Made by a program: the position numbers and the translations under genes. From assembly GCF_001192835.1 (NCBI RefSeq), contig NZ_DF968182.1:442349-506348 (forward strand): 64,000 nucleotides of DNA, given 5' to 3'. Source of the stretch: Lentimicrobium saccharophilum. GTDB lineage: Bacteria > Bacteroidota > Bacteroidia > Bacteroidales > Lentimicrobiaceae. Under the pieces are notes generated by a model. It saw only the letters and a program-made list of their open reading frames with translations. It was not told the origin of the DNA and searched no databases. Positions 9,501 to 17,404 of this stretch are shown here, one piece after another. How positions within the stretch are numbered: position 1 is the first letter of the stretch; every line of letters begins with the position of its first letter.

Positions 9501-10454
9501 TATCCGGGTTGCTGGTTGCCAGGTGGCGCCTCCGTCAAATGATCTGGCCATTCCGATTGAATTTTCATCGATCGGCCATGAATCATATATCGCCCAGATC
9601 GCATATACCTCCCCGTTGGGCCCTGTATGAATATTCACACCCTGGTTGTGGCTGCCGGCATTAATGGCAGAACTGATGTTGACCGGTGATGACCAGCTTA
9701 GCCCCTGGTCAGTTGAGCGGCTTAATTCTATTTCCGAATCATTGCTGCCGCCGAAATTTGTCCAGGCATCGTAGAGTTGCCCCTCATAGGGGCTGGTGGT
9801 GCTGTTGTCAATCCACATGTGATTTTTGTCCAGAAGGGAGCTAAAACCTGAAGGGGCAGGAGCCACCAGCACCGGTGTCCATGTATTGCCCTGGTCGGTG
9901 GAGTATGAGACGCCCTGGCCTCCTGATGAGTGGATATAACCCACATAATACCATCCGTTTAACCCGATGGCTGTGGTGGGATCACCGCTGTTTTCACCCC
10001 CGGCCCCCTGAACGTGTCCGCCCCAGGTACTCCCTGCATCGCTTGACCAGAAATCATTGGCTCCGTATACGGTGCTGGCTGGTCTGGGCGTGGAATTGTT
10101 CGAATTCAGCACAGACTGGGGATTATTGGGATCCGCAAAAATTGAGTTTTCACTTTGGGTAGAGTTAACGGTTGTTACGGGTACATCCGGAGAATCATCA
10201 GTCATCACGCTTCTGCCGGATAGCCGGCTTCCGGTATATTTTCCGAACGGGGCGGCATGATCAGGTTCAACAGGCACCAGTCCGAGCGAAGCCATCCGCC
10301 TCCAGTAGGCCATATTGTCAATGCGGGTATCGACTTTGTATTTGACCGGAACAGGATCGTCGGGCATATACATTTGTTTCTTTGGTTTCTGCGCATAAAG
10401 GGATGAAACAACCATCAAAATGGTTGCCAGCAGAAAGAGGGGTAGATTTTTCAC
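6531..10454 (-). CDS. Secreted Asp-box (BNR) beta-propeller protein with T9SS sorting domain
   Basis: This 1307-residue protein has a signal peptide (about 1-21, cleavage after YAQ). Six Asp-box motifs (SxDxGxTW type) lie near residues 137, 185, 247, 305, 380 and 440, for example STDQGNTW and SFDGGATW. They indicate a sialidase-fold propeller at about 130-510. Next come two CARDB-like beta domains (about 515-745), a jelly-roll/MAM-like segment (about 750-885), two Ig-like TxGDGTFxD repeats (about 890-1060), PKD-like segments, and a T9SS sorting domain (VFPNPSDGRF ... LSAKLIVKR). I see no FRIP/YRIP arginine motif of true sialidases, so glycosidase activity is unsupported; binding or a peptidase-accessory role is equally possible. 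The next gene upstream is 38 bp away, so co-transcription with 10493-16272 is likely. Confidence 0.85.
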   Translation of the reverse strand: MKNLPLFLLATILMVVSSLYAQKPKKQMYMPDDPVPVKYKVDTRIDNMAYWRRMASLGLVPVEPDHAAPFGKYTGSRLSGRSVMTDDSPDVPVTTVNSTQSENSIFADPNNPQSVLNSNNSTPRPASTVYGANDFWSSDAGSTWGGHVQGAGGENSGDPTTAIGLNGWYYVGYIHSSGGQGVSYSTDQGNTWTPVLVAPAPSGFSSLLDKNHMWIDNSTTSPYEGQLYDAWTNFGGSNDSEIELSRSTDQGLSWSSPVNISSAINAGSHNQGVNIHTGPNGEVYAIWAIYDSWPIDENSIGMARSFDGGATWQPATRIISNIRGIRNTATSKNMRVNAFPSMAVDISNGPNRGMIYVVWPNIGVPGTNTGSDMDVYMIRSADQGNSWSTPVRVNQDPSGLGKQHYFPWITCDPANGNLSVIYYDDRNVSGSQAEVYVSNSIDGGNSWEDLKVSDVSFTPQPISGLASGYFGDYLGIHAQSRWVYPVWTDNRTGYAMTYVSAFQSGPPPNQPWVIYQTHLLNDAAGNNNGLLDYAENALLNVTLENIGDQPAAAVNAVISTESAFITFTDNTENFGDFAVGEVKTISDAFAFTVLPAVPDGEKITFTLSVTDANDSTFVSNFNIEAHAPGIQAGNLSINDASGNINGRLDPGETATLSIITFNPGDYPAEEVMAQLTTASAYATITNTQVELGNINPGMMNAVAAEFEISVSPEAPVGHQVALNYTANSLYHSTLKNFFTPVGLILEDWETGGFESFDWEFAGSAPWTIATDQVYEGETSAKSGAINDNASSEMKIGYNVMNPDTISFYLKVSSEADYDYLKFYVNNTLRGQWAGEVPWQQVKFAVNPGQQTFRWVYSKDVYVTGGSDCAWVDYIVFPAPMQTTAYAGQDASTCEQGPVMLDGTATNYTSVLWTTAGDGTFEDANQLNTFYTPGTQDLINGNVVLTLTVNGPEGEVRTDDMLLNISTPASVQTAETLSACAGTGVDIEALAENYTSIMWSTTGDGTFSDPASLNTTYVPGSLDISAGSATITLTAFSAAPCADATGVITLSILPAPEAVISGDTTICAGSELQIEVQLTGTAPWQLEIGDYGTFTAEQSPAYITIAPDTTQIVQVIAVTDANQCQGTGSGTYNITVNELPYLYLPADTMACVNHLVTLTAVTSGNVQYLWTPGGYITQSIIVDTTGIGAGTGTWTARITDENGCVNEASVNLTFNECTGLVEVEFSSFSVFPNPSDGRFSIQVSQENAGIYHLEITDASNKTVFSKPDVLIGSHEKQVFDSGILNNGIYLVKLSNREKTLSAKLIVKR

Positions 10455-10492
10455 TGTGTTGATTTTCTGATGGATAATGATTGGATATTTGA

Positions 10493-13400
10493 TTATTTTA
10501 CAATCAGTTTCTTAACCTGAAGTGATTGATTATTTTGTAACCTGACAAGATACAGTCCGGCTTTTAGTCCGCTGAGGTCAAGTTTATAGTCACTTGCAGG
10601 CCGTAAGTTTGTTAAGTGCCTGACTTCCCTGCCGGCCAGATCGGTAAGGGTAAGCGTGGCGAAACCCGGGAATGCATTGCCGGTATTCAGAAAGGCACTG
10701 CCTGTGGCAGGATTCGGAAAGACAGACATCCCTGCATTAGTGTACAGTTGCTCATCAATCCCGACACTGGTATCTACAGGTGGGAAGATAATGTAATCGA
10801 GCCAGGCGGCATCCGCACCGGATGAAACATAAGCGTCTTTTATATATGACCATCTGAAAGCCTTACTTCCGGCGGTAACAGGGAAGGATACCCTGGTCCA
10901 GTCCTGTTCCCCTGACCACTCACCCAGCTTGATGTCATCCAGGTAAAATCGCAGGTAGTCGTATCCTGCCTCAGAAGATATCCTGAAATAGAATGATATA
11001 TCACCATCGGCCAATACTTCATAACTTACTGACAGGTCAGAATTCTGATTATGGCTGATCTGGCCGGAGCGGGCACTGAATGTTTCCTGATAGGCATTAG
11101 ACTGCGTAATTGTCCAGTTGCTGCTGCCTCCGTGCTGCCATGGATGCATCAGGAAGTTGCCGGATTCGAAATCTTCAATAACCTGCCCTACCGTGTAGGA
11201 ATATTCGCGTTGCAGGATAATCTCAGGAGGCGTATTTTTGGTAAGGGTCAGCAGGAAAGTTACCGGAGTGCCAACCGGTGTAGAAGTTGAAGCGGTGATA
11301 TTTTCAAAGACAATATCCAGATCAGATAACGCTTCAATAACAATAGGTCCGGCATTTCCCTGGGGAATGTCAATATAATTGCTGTTGCATGTAAGACTTG
11401 CCGAAACAGCCTGGCTCTGACTGTGTCCTGTGTTACTGACGGGGATTTCCAGATGAAAGGTTTCTCCCGGATCCGGATTGCCATTGTTGCCGTCGCTAAC
11501 CGTTGCATTGCCGGCTTCTATCACGGGAGCAAGGGCAGTAATCCGGAAGGTAGAAAGCCAGGTTTCACCCGACTGGACTGTAAGGGTGAATTCAATCTCA
11601 TAGTTATCAGGGACATTCTCACTTAGAGTAACCGTGAAAGCGTTCTCTGAACCGGCCTGTCCGCCGGCGGGAATATCGCCGTAATCTTCCGAATTATCCG
11701 AAATGGTGATATAGGGATCATAGGAGCTCAAAAGAGCTGTGACGTTCTGGGCATTCGCCTGTCCGACATTCTGCAGGGTAACATTCAGCCCCAGTGTTTC
11801 GCCGTAATCAGCCATACCGTTGTTGTTTCCCTGACTGTCATTGATGCTGTGCGAAGCATAAATCACATAAGGAGCGTTGCCCGGTGCGATGGTGACCGGG
11901 TAATATACCGGCAGGCAGTTATATCCTGAAACCACCAGCTGTGCTTCTCCGGGAGAGGTTACCGGAGGGTCAATCACAACTGTGGCATTTCCATCGGTGC
12001 CGGTGGTTCCTTTGCCGATCAACATACCGTTCACCAGGAAAGCCGCAGTTAATCCCTTAACCGGTTGGCCTCCCGAGGTAACGGTAATATCAAACTGGGG
12101 CGTACCTGTAATAATGGAGGCCGGGTATTGGGTGGCTATGGGAAGTACTTCGTCGGTCCAGATGCCCATTACTGGATCTCCGAGTACATTGCAGTCGTAG
12201 AAACACCAGCGCAGTGCCCCTTCTTCCCATTGCCCCGGGGCATTTACCCACGGAGCCGTGGCTATCTTCGATTCCGTGTGGGCCCTTCCGATCCTGTGCA
12301 GGCTGTCGGAAAACAGCGCATCGGTAAATTCACGGTGAAGATGTGCCGACGGACCTTCGGTTTGTCCTTCGTTGAACCAGCCATAGCGGGAGTTCCCTAC
12401 AAATGCGGCGGCAAAGTTCTCAATCCCTGTCATCTTTTCGGCAATACAATCGTTCACATCAAAAGCACCGCATATACAACCATGGGTATATACTACCGGA
12501 AAGTTGTGAAGAATCCCGTTGACCCCGGAGAAATTGGCATTCGTGATATCCCATGAGTTCAGTTTCATAACATAGGAATCATTGGCATGTCCCGAATGGT
12601 GCACAAAATTACGCCCGCTGTTGATGGCGTTAATCAGGGTGTTTTTATCCCAGACGGCATCTTCGTCATACAATGTCTGGATATTTTGCGCTACAGGAAT
12701 ACCCGTTGTGGTGTATCCGTTTTCGCTGTGGGTGCCCACCAGGAGGTTCAGGTAGTCGGATCCCCAGGTATCGGGGTTGTAATAAAGATTCTCTCCTGCC
12801 AGCAAGGGATTGCGCAACTCGCCCTGTACGGGCTGGTTTTGATACATTATGGTTTTATTGAGCATGGCTGCCAGTTCGGTGGTGTTGCTGAACGACATCC
12901 GGCCTACGGATAATTCCGGCAGCAGGTCGTCTTCGCCGATTTCACCCCAACGGCTGTTGCCATTGGTATTCCAGTTGCCGTCCAGTGCGGCATAGTATAG
13001 GTCCGCGGGGATATTATCATCCTCATAGGCGCTGGATGATTGTACGTGGCAGTAAAACCCACGGTGCGGTACGTGCTCCACATCGCCGGCCAGCACTACA
13101 TGTTCAATGCTGTGCTGCTGGTACTCCTGAATGATGTAGTTTCTGATTTTTTCGGGCAGGTCAGTTCCCATAGTGCCTGACTGAATCGATTCAACGGTGG
13201 CTATCTGGGTTTTCATTCCGCGGGGAAGATAAAGCTGGGCCAGAGGCTCCAGGTTAGCTGAAAAGGCGGCCGGGGTAATGATCAGGATCTGATAATCAGC
13301 AGTGCTTTTGCTGCGTGTGGAATATTCTGCTGCAACAGATGGATTCTGAGCATGTTTCAGGATAGTGTTTTTGATGACGGGCGAAGCAGAGAGGTTGTTC

Positions 13401-13936
13401 AACGCATTCCGGCCACGCGCCGTTTCCCGCGTTTCGATTCGTACCACAGCCCTGCGGTAGTAACTTATTTCGCCTGTTGCCGGAGTGTATTTTAAAGGGG
13501 TTATCACTGTTTGGGCAAAACCAAAACCATTCATGTAGTGTGTGCTGAGGTTGCCGTTTGCTTTTACAGGATAAGGTTCTGCTGATTGATAAACAGATTC
13601 GTTTTTTTCAAAAAGTGATATTCCGGGAATGGAAAGCGGTCGGGAAAATTGTGCAGGGGCGAGCCGGAACGAGCCCTCCAGGGGTATTTCATCGAAAAAC
13701 TCAACACGCACACGGGTTGCCTCATGGCCTGGAGGCAACAGCAGGCTGACAGCCTTGTAAGGAAGCAGGGGCTCCCCGGGATTGCCGTGTAATTGGGTGT
13801 TGCTGAATGAGATTACCTGATGCTGCCCGAAAATCTCTATCACCGGTTCCGTGAATGAGTAGGTGTGTACAATGGTTTGCGAATGCAGGAATCCAACTGA
13901 GAGAAAGCAAAGAAGGATAATCAGATGTTTTTTCAT
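10493..13936 (-). CDS. Second gingipain-like C25 peptidase with T9SS sorting domain
   Basis: I place the start at the ATG at 13936, because it begins a typical signal peptide (MKKHLIILLCFLSVGFLHSQ), giving 1147 residues. The frame is also open to an ATG at 14011 that overlaps the upstream stop codon as TGATG. That start would add 25 residues without signal-peptide character. After a pro-region comes the C25 domain: H450 in HHSGHANDSY and C487 in YTHGCICGAF, the His/Cys pair with the C-x-x-G-x-F context. CARDB-like domains and a jelly-roll/MAM-like domain follow, closely resembling those of the neighbour at 6531-10454. The C-terminus is a T9SS sorting domain (VFPNPATGSA ... QVKKLIVK). Peptidase identity is firm; specificity is unknown. 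Confidence 0.9.
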   Translation of the reverse strand: MKKHLIILLCFLSVGFLHSQTIVHTYSFTEPVIEIFGQHQVISFSNTQLHGNPGEPLLPYKAVSLLLPPGHEATRVRVEFFDEIPLEGSFRLAPAQFSRPLSIPGISLFEKNESVYQSAEPYPVKANGNLSTHYMNGFGFAQTVITPLKYTPATGEISYYRRAVVRIETRETARGRNALNNLSASPVIKNTILKHAQNPSVAAEYSTRSKSTADYQILIITPAAFSANLEPLAQLYLPRGMKTQIATVESIQSGTMGTDLPEKIRNYIIQEYQQHSIEHVVLAGDVEHVPHRGFYCHVQSSSAYEDDNIPADLYYAALDGNWNTNGNSRWGEIGEDDLLPELSVGRMSFSNTTELAAMLNKTIMYQNQPVQGELRNPLLAGENLYYNPDTWGSDYLNLLVGTHSENGYTTTGIPVAQNIQTLYDEDAVWDKNTLINAINSGRNFVHHSGHANDSYVMKLNSWDITNANFSGVNGILHNFPVVYTHGCICGAFDVNDCIAEKMTGIENFAAAFVGNSRYGWFNEGQTEGPSAHLHREFTDALFSDSLHRIGRAHTESKIATAPWVNAPGQWEEGALRWCFYDCNVLGDPVMGIWTDEVLPIATQYPASIITGTPQFDITVTSGGQPVKGLTAAFLVNGMLIGKGTTGTDGNATVVIDPPVTSPGEAQLVVSGYNCLPVYYPVTIAPGNAPYVIYASHSINDSQGNNNGMADYGETLGLNVTLQNVGQANAQNVTALLSSYDPYITISDNSEDYGDIPAGGQAGSENAFTVTLSENVPDNYEIEFTLTVQSGETWLSTFRITALAPVIEAGNATVSDGNNGNPDPGETFHLEIPVSNTGHSQSQAVSASLTCNSNYIDIPQGNAGPIVIEALSDLDIVFENITASTSTPVGTPVTFLLTLTKNTPPEIILQREYSYTVGQVIEDFESGNFLMHPWQHGGSSNWTITQSNAYQETFSARSGQISHNQNSDLSVSYEVLADGDISFYFRISSEAGYDYLRFYLDDIKLGEWSGEQDWTRVSFPVTAGSKAFRWSYIKDAYVSSGADAAWLDYIIFPPVDTSVGIDEQLYTNAGMSVFPNPATGSAFLNTGNAFPGFATLTLTDLAGREVRHLTNLRPASDYKLDLSGLKAGLYLVRLQNNQSLQVKKLIVK

Positions 13937-14010
13937 GGTGTTAAAGAATGTGACTCGGCTGAAAAGATTTAGGGATATTTTGTTTTTATCTGGAAATGGA
14001 ACAAAGTTCA

Positions 14011-16272
14011 TCAGAGAACCAACAGTTTCTGACTTTTCCGGGTTCCGTCACGAAAATCAACATTCAGAAAGTAAAGTCCTGAATTAAAACCGGTTAAATC
14101 GAGCATATAAACGTTTCCGGCTGGGATATGATCCTGCAAAAGCACGCGACCGGACAGATCAGAGATGATGAGTTCTGCACTCTTTACAGCTTCTCCGAAG
14201 CTTATCAGCATGTTTTCACGGGCAGGATTCGGTGACAGTTTAAAGTAATTTTCTGCTTTCCGCAGGGACGTATTTTCCATCAGTTGCAGGTAAATATCGT
14301 GGATGGTCGTATCTCCGGGATTCACGATAACACTGTCGCAATCAAACAGAAATTGTGCAGGGTATTCAGCACATATTATCACCAGTTGTCCTGTGTCGGC
14401 AAGAACGGTAAATCCGCCCTCAGGGCCGGTAAGGGTGGATTGTGAACCTGTATATACCGTGGCTCCCTGCAATGGTTCACCATCAAGAGGGGAAAAAACA
14501 GTGCCGCTGATCCATCCTGTTGAATCGGGCAGTGGCATTCTGATGATTCCTTCGATGGCATCAAGGTCGAATCCCGCGTTGTTTACCTGGGATTGTCCGT
14601 CCCCGTCATCAGTGATTTTGAAATACCTGGCTTCGGATAAAGCGGCATTTGCCAGGTTGAAGCCGGTGGTTCCGTTGCCGGTTCCCAGTGGCACCCAGGG
14701 TCCGTCCATTGAAACACCTGCATAGAACTGGAAGCCTTCGGGAGTAGCATCATTTTCATGAACGATCACATCGTTGCCTTCCCCGTCGACTACCGGAGTT
14801 CCCATATCATAAACTGCCCAGCCAAACCTGCCGGTGGAATATTGTATGCTGTCAGGCGGACCCACCGCGGCATGGGTGAAACCCTCGTCCAGAGGATTAT
14901 TATTGGGAATCTGGCTGCTGATGATCCGGGTAGCAAATTGTTTTGCAAGGGGCTGAAGCGTGATGCTGATTTCAGTCGCTTCCTGCTCATTCACAACCAC
15001 CCCGCTGATCATTTGTGGTTCATAGCCGTTGGCGGTAACTTTTACCTGATACACACCGGGAACCAGGAATTTATGAAAGTCGCCCGTAGAAGGATCGTTT
15101 GAAACCGGGAAGAAATCATTTATAAATATGGTTGCAGCTACCGGTTGACCACTGTCAGCATCCGTTACCATACCCCTGATTCCATAACCTGCATATTCCG
15201 TCATGGCAAGCATTGCTGGTTTGTTTTTGAGGTAATAGGGCACAATCTGTGCGGCCGGTGGTTGTTTGCTGAGCGAAATTTCAACCGACCAGCTGATGGC
15301 TCCCATCGCACCATATCCAAAATCCTTGGTACTTCCGTTGATGGCATACATTCCTGAAAAGCCCGGGCCAAAAGGGATATTTGTGTATCCCGAAGTGCTT
15401 GCATATAAGCCGGCCAGAAAATTATGCTGGGCATGATCAGGGGTGAGGTCCTCACGGTAACTCCATGGAAAACTGATAAATTCGGTGCCGCTGTGATAAC
15501 TGCAATGAATCGCAAACTGGTTCTCGGAAAGCACTTTGCGCAGGGCTTTTGTTTCAGGCTGCGAAAAAGCTGCAGGACTGTTGCCTTCTCCGTTCCACAT
15601 GTATCCGCAATCGCGGTTGATGTCGATCCCGGCCTGGTTGTACCGGGTCATATTATTTCTGCCATAGGGGTTCAGGCAATAGATAATCCATATTTCCCGG
15701 TTGTTGACAAGGTCTGTAATGTAGGGATCGTAGTTATATTGCAGGCACAGGTCCCTGGCAAACCGGATCATATTCTCCGGGCCTCCGACTTCATCGCCAT
15801 GGATGCCCCCGTCGAAGAGGATTTCCGGTTCATCTTCGTCTTCCGCTGAATTATCGCTGATTTTCAGTGCGTAAATTACATTGAATCCTGATCCGATTCC
15901 AATGGAATGCATGGTGCAGATATCCGGAAAATTATCGGATAGACTATCTGCGATTTGATCAAGCTGCGCAACGGTGTAGTAACCGTTGGGTACACCGGCT
16001 GGACCGAAAGAGGCCGACCATTCGTTGAGATTGCCGATTTCCGTTTCTGTGCGAATTCCGGAAGCGTTCAGTTTTGCCAGCTCCTCCGGGATTAGATATG
16101 CCCGGATAAACCCGTCGCAAAAATCCACATTCAGGCTGGCCTGCCTGATATATTCAAGTTCAGTCCTGTCAGTGGCATAAATCCTTACCTGCATTTCGCC
16201 CTCACGCCAGGGCTTTTGGGCATTGCTTATGGTATTCAGAATAAGAAGAACAGTCAGTAATAACCATTTCAT
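14011..16272 (-). CDS. Secreted zinc carboxypeptidase (family M14) with T9SS sorting domain
   Basis: This 753-residue protein has a signal peptide (about 1-18). The M14 domain covers about 100-350. Zinc ligands H158 and E161 (GGIHGDEVGG) and H260 (YHSGTEFISFPW) are present, with the substrate-site region NPYGRNNMTR near 201-210 and the probable general base E331 (WSVEISLSK). A carboxypeptidase regulatory-like beta domain follows (about 360-435), then a discoidin-like segment and a second regulatory-like domain (about 585-665). A T9SS sorting domain closes the protein (LSPNPARENM ... KSQKLLVL). It is probably the first gene of a minus-strand unit with the C25 and Asp-box genes. Removing C-terminal residues from peptides made by the C25 enzymes would be a sensible role, but this is inference. 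Confidence 0.9.
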   Translation of the reverse strand: MKWLLLTVLLILNTISNAQKPWREGEMQVRIYATDRTELEYIRQASLNVDFCDGFIRAYLIPEELAKLNASGIRTETEIGNLNEWSASFGPAGVPNGYYTVAQLDQIADSLSDNFPDICTMHSIGIGSGFNVIYALKISDNSAEDEDEPEILFDGGIHGDEVGGPENMIRFARDLCLQYNYDPYITDLVNNREIWIIYCLNPYGRNNMTRYNQAGIDINRDCGYMWNGEGNSPAAFSQPETKALRKVLSENQFAIHCSYHSGTEFISFPWSYREDLTPDHAQHNFLAGLYASTSGYTNIPFGPGFSGMYAINGSTKDFGYGAMGAISWSVEISLSKQPPAAQIVPYYLKNKPAMLAMTEYAGYGIRGMVTDADSGQPVAATIFINDFFPVSNDPSTGDFHKFLVPGVYQVKVTANGYEPQMISGVVVNEQEATEISITLQPLAKQFATRIISSQIPNNNPLDEGFTHAAVGPPDSIQYSTGRFGWAVYDMGTPVVDGEGNDVIVHENDATPEGFQFYAGVSMDGPWVPLGTGNGTTGFNLANAALSEARYFKITDDGDGQSQVNNAGFDLDAIEGIIRMPLPDSTGWISGTVFSPLDGEPLQGATVYTGSQSTLTGPEGGFTVLADTGQLVIICAEYPAQFLFDCDSVIVNPGDTTIHDIYLQLMENTSLRKAENYFKLSPNPARENMLISFGEAVKSAELIISDLSGRVLLQDHIPAGNVYMLDLTGFNSGLYFLNVDFRDGTRKSQKLLVL

Positions 16273-16406
16273 GGTTTTCTGGAATTAAAATGGAAGACTT
16301 GCATTAGCGGACGTAAACGTATAAAAAATATTAATCAGATATTGAGATCAGCCCGATTTTTAAAAGTTATTTTAAGGAAAGGAAGCGCTGCTTTCCCATG
16401 AAAATT

Positions 16407-16414
16407 TAATTTTG
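16407..16414 (+). promoter_or_regulatory. Candidate -7 box for the orphan membrane protein gene
   Basis: TAATTTTG matches TAnnTTTG and lies 26 bp before the ATG at 16441. I see no clear TTTG at the expected upstream distance. Confidence 0.45.
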
Positions 16415-16440
16415 CTGAACAACAGATATAGAGCAGAAGT

Positions 16441-17346
16441 ATGTTTATCAGATCAGGGTTAAAACTACTGGTGATTTTTTCAATGCTGTTCTGTATTTCG
16501 TGGCAGTTGACGGCGCAGGAGACAAAGTATGTTGATTCAACTGCAAAGGTACAGTCGCGGAAGGCCCTGAAACAAAGAGAGAAAAATAAAGTAAAGGTGG
16601 TTCCTGCCCCAGATCTTTCAGATCCGGCCTTTATCGATTATCTTCCTGCCACCCTGTATATGACTTCTGACGACAGCATCAATTCAAATGCTTTTATACG
16701 GCAAAACTTCACGGATCAGTTTGTTTCGTTATGGGAACACCCCGGCAGGGTTTATCCGGCAAGCAGGGTATTTGCCTTCAGACAGAACGGAAAATATTAC
16801 CGGGCTTGCAGGATGGATGCGCGGAATTCTGTTTTCGGTGAGCTTGCGGTGAAAGGCAAAATGAACCTGTATTACACCCGCAGGCTGCCTCAGGAAGCGG
16901 GATTGGTTGAATTTGTTACCTCCGACCCGAATAGCGGCGGCTACAGAAATTTCATGATTGTTCAGTATCAGGACCGGAAAAGATTTGAGGCTGATTATTA
17001 CTATTTCGTAACCTTTGAGGATGACAGTCTTCAATGTATTCCGGTAAATGATTATGCTGAATTTGCCGGACGCTACCTTAAGGATACTCCGGATGCTTAT
17101 AGGATGATGATGGAATTCGCAGTCAGAAGGGGCGGTGTGGCAAAGGTGGTTGCGCCGCTGATTGCAGCGGGCGTGGTCGCTGCTAGCATGCTTACCACTT
17201 CCCTTCAGGCCGGATTATTGGTATCCGCCCCTTTTATTGCCGGAGGGATGGGTTATTCTATATGGCGGAAGAAAAAGGGTTATGCAAAACCTGGTCCTGA
17301 AGAGATGGCCGGCGTGATCAGGGCGTATAATTCGGGGTATGAATAA
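16441..17346 (+). CDS. Exported or membrane protein of unknown function
   Basis: I do not recognise this 301-residue family. A signal peptide or N-terminal anchor (about 1-25, LLVIFSMLFCISWQLTAQ) is followed by a basic, coiled-coil-like stretch (about 35-55, QSRKALKQREKNKVK). A soluble domain of about 150 residues rich in Tyr and Phe comes next. Two adjacent hydrophobic segments (about 235-255 and 260-275) then form a probable hairpin, followed by a basic IWRRKKGYAKP motif. The gene stands alone on the plus strand between two minus-strand groups and ends at a bidirectional terminator. Nothing in the neighbourhood suggests a role. Confidence 0.75.
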   Translation: MFIRSGLKLLVIFSMLFCISWQLTAQETKYVDSTAKVQSRKALKQREKNKVKVVPAPDLSDPAFIDYLPATLYMTSDDSINSNAFIRQNFTDQFVSLWEHPGRVYPASRVFAFRQNGKYYRACRMDARNSVFGELAVKGKMNLYYTRRLPQEAGLVEFVTSDPNSGGYRNFMIVQYQDRKRFEADYYYFVTFEDDSLQCIPVNDYAEFAGRYLKDTPDAYRMMMEFAVRRGGVAKVVAPLIAAGVVAASMLTTSLQAGLLVSAPFIAGGMGYSIWRKKKGYAKPGPEEMAGVIRAYNSGYE

Positions 17347-17356
17347 TTGGGAAAAA

Positions 17357-17381
17357 ATCCCGGCAGGACGACTGCCGGGAT
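17357..17381. terminator. Bidirectional terminator between convergent genes
   Basis: ATCCCGGCAG (17357-17366) pairs perfectly with CTGCCGGGAT (17372-17381) around GACGA. A T-rich tail follows on the plus strand (CTTTTT) and a T run on the minus strand (TTTTTTCCC). It serves the plus-strand gene ending at 17346 and the minus-strand gene ending at 17405. Confidence 0.9.
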
Positions 17382-17404
17382 GTAACTTTTTGGGTTTACC
17401 CGAA

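Noticed and set aside
6531-10454. Calling the Asp-box protein a sialidase
   Set aside because: Asp boxes alone occur in many propellers. The arginine-containing FRIP/YRIP motif and the catalytic set of sialidases were not found.
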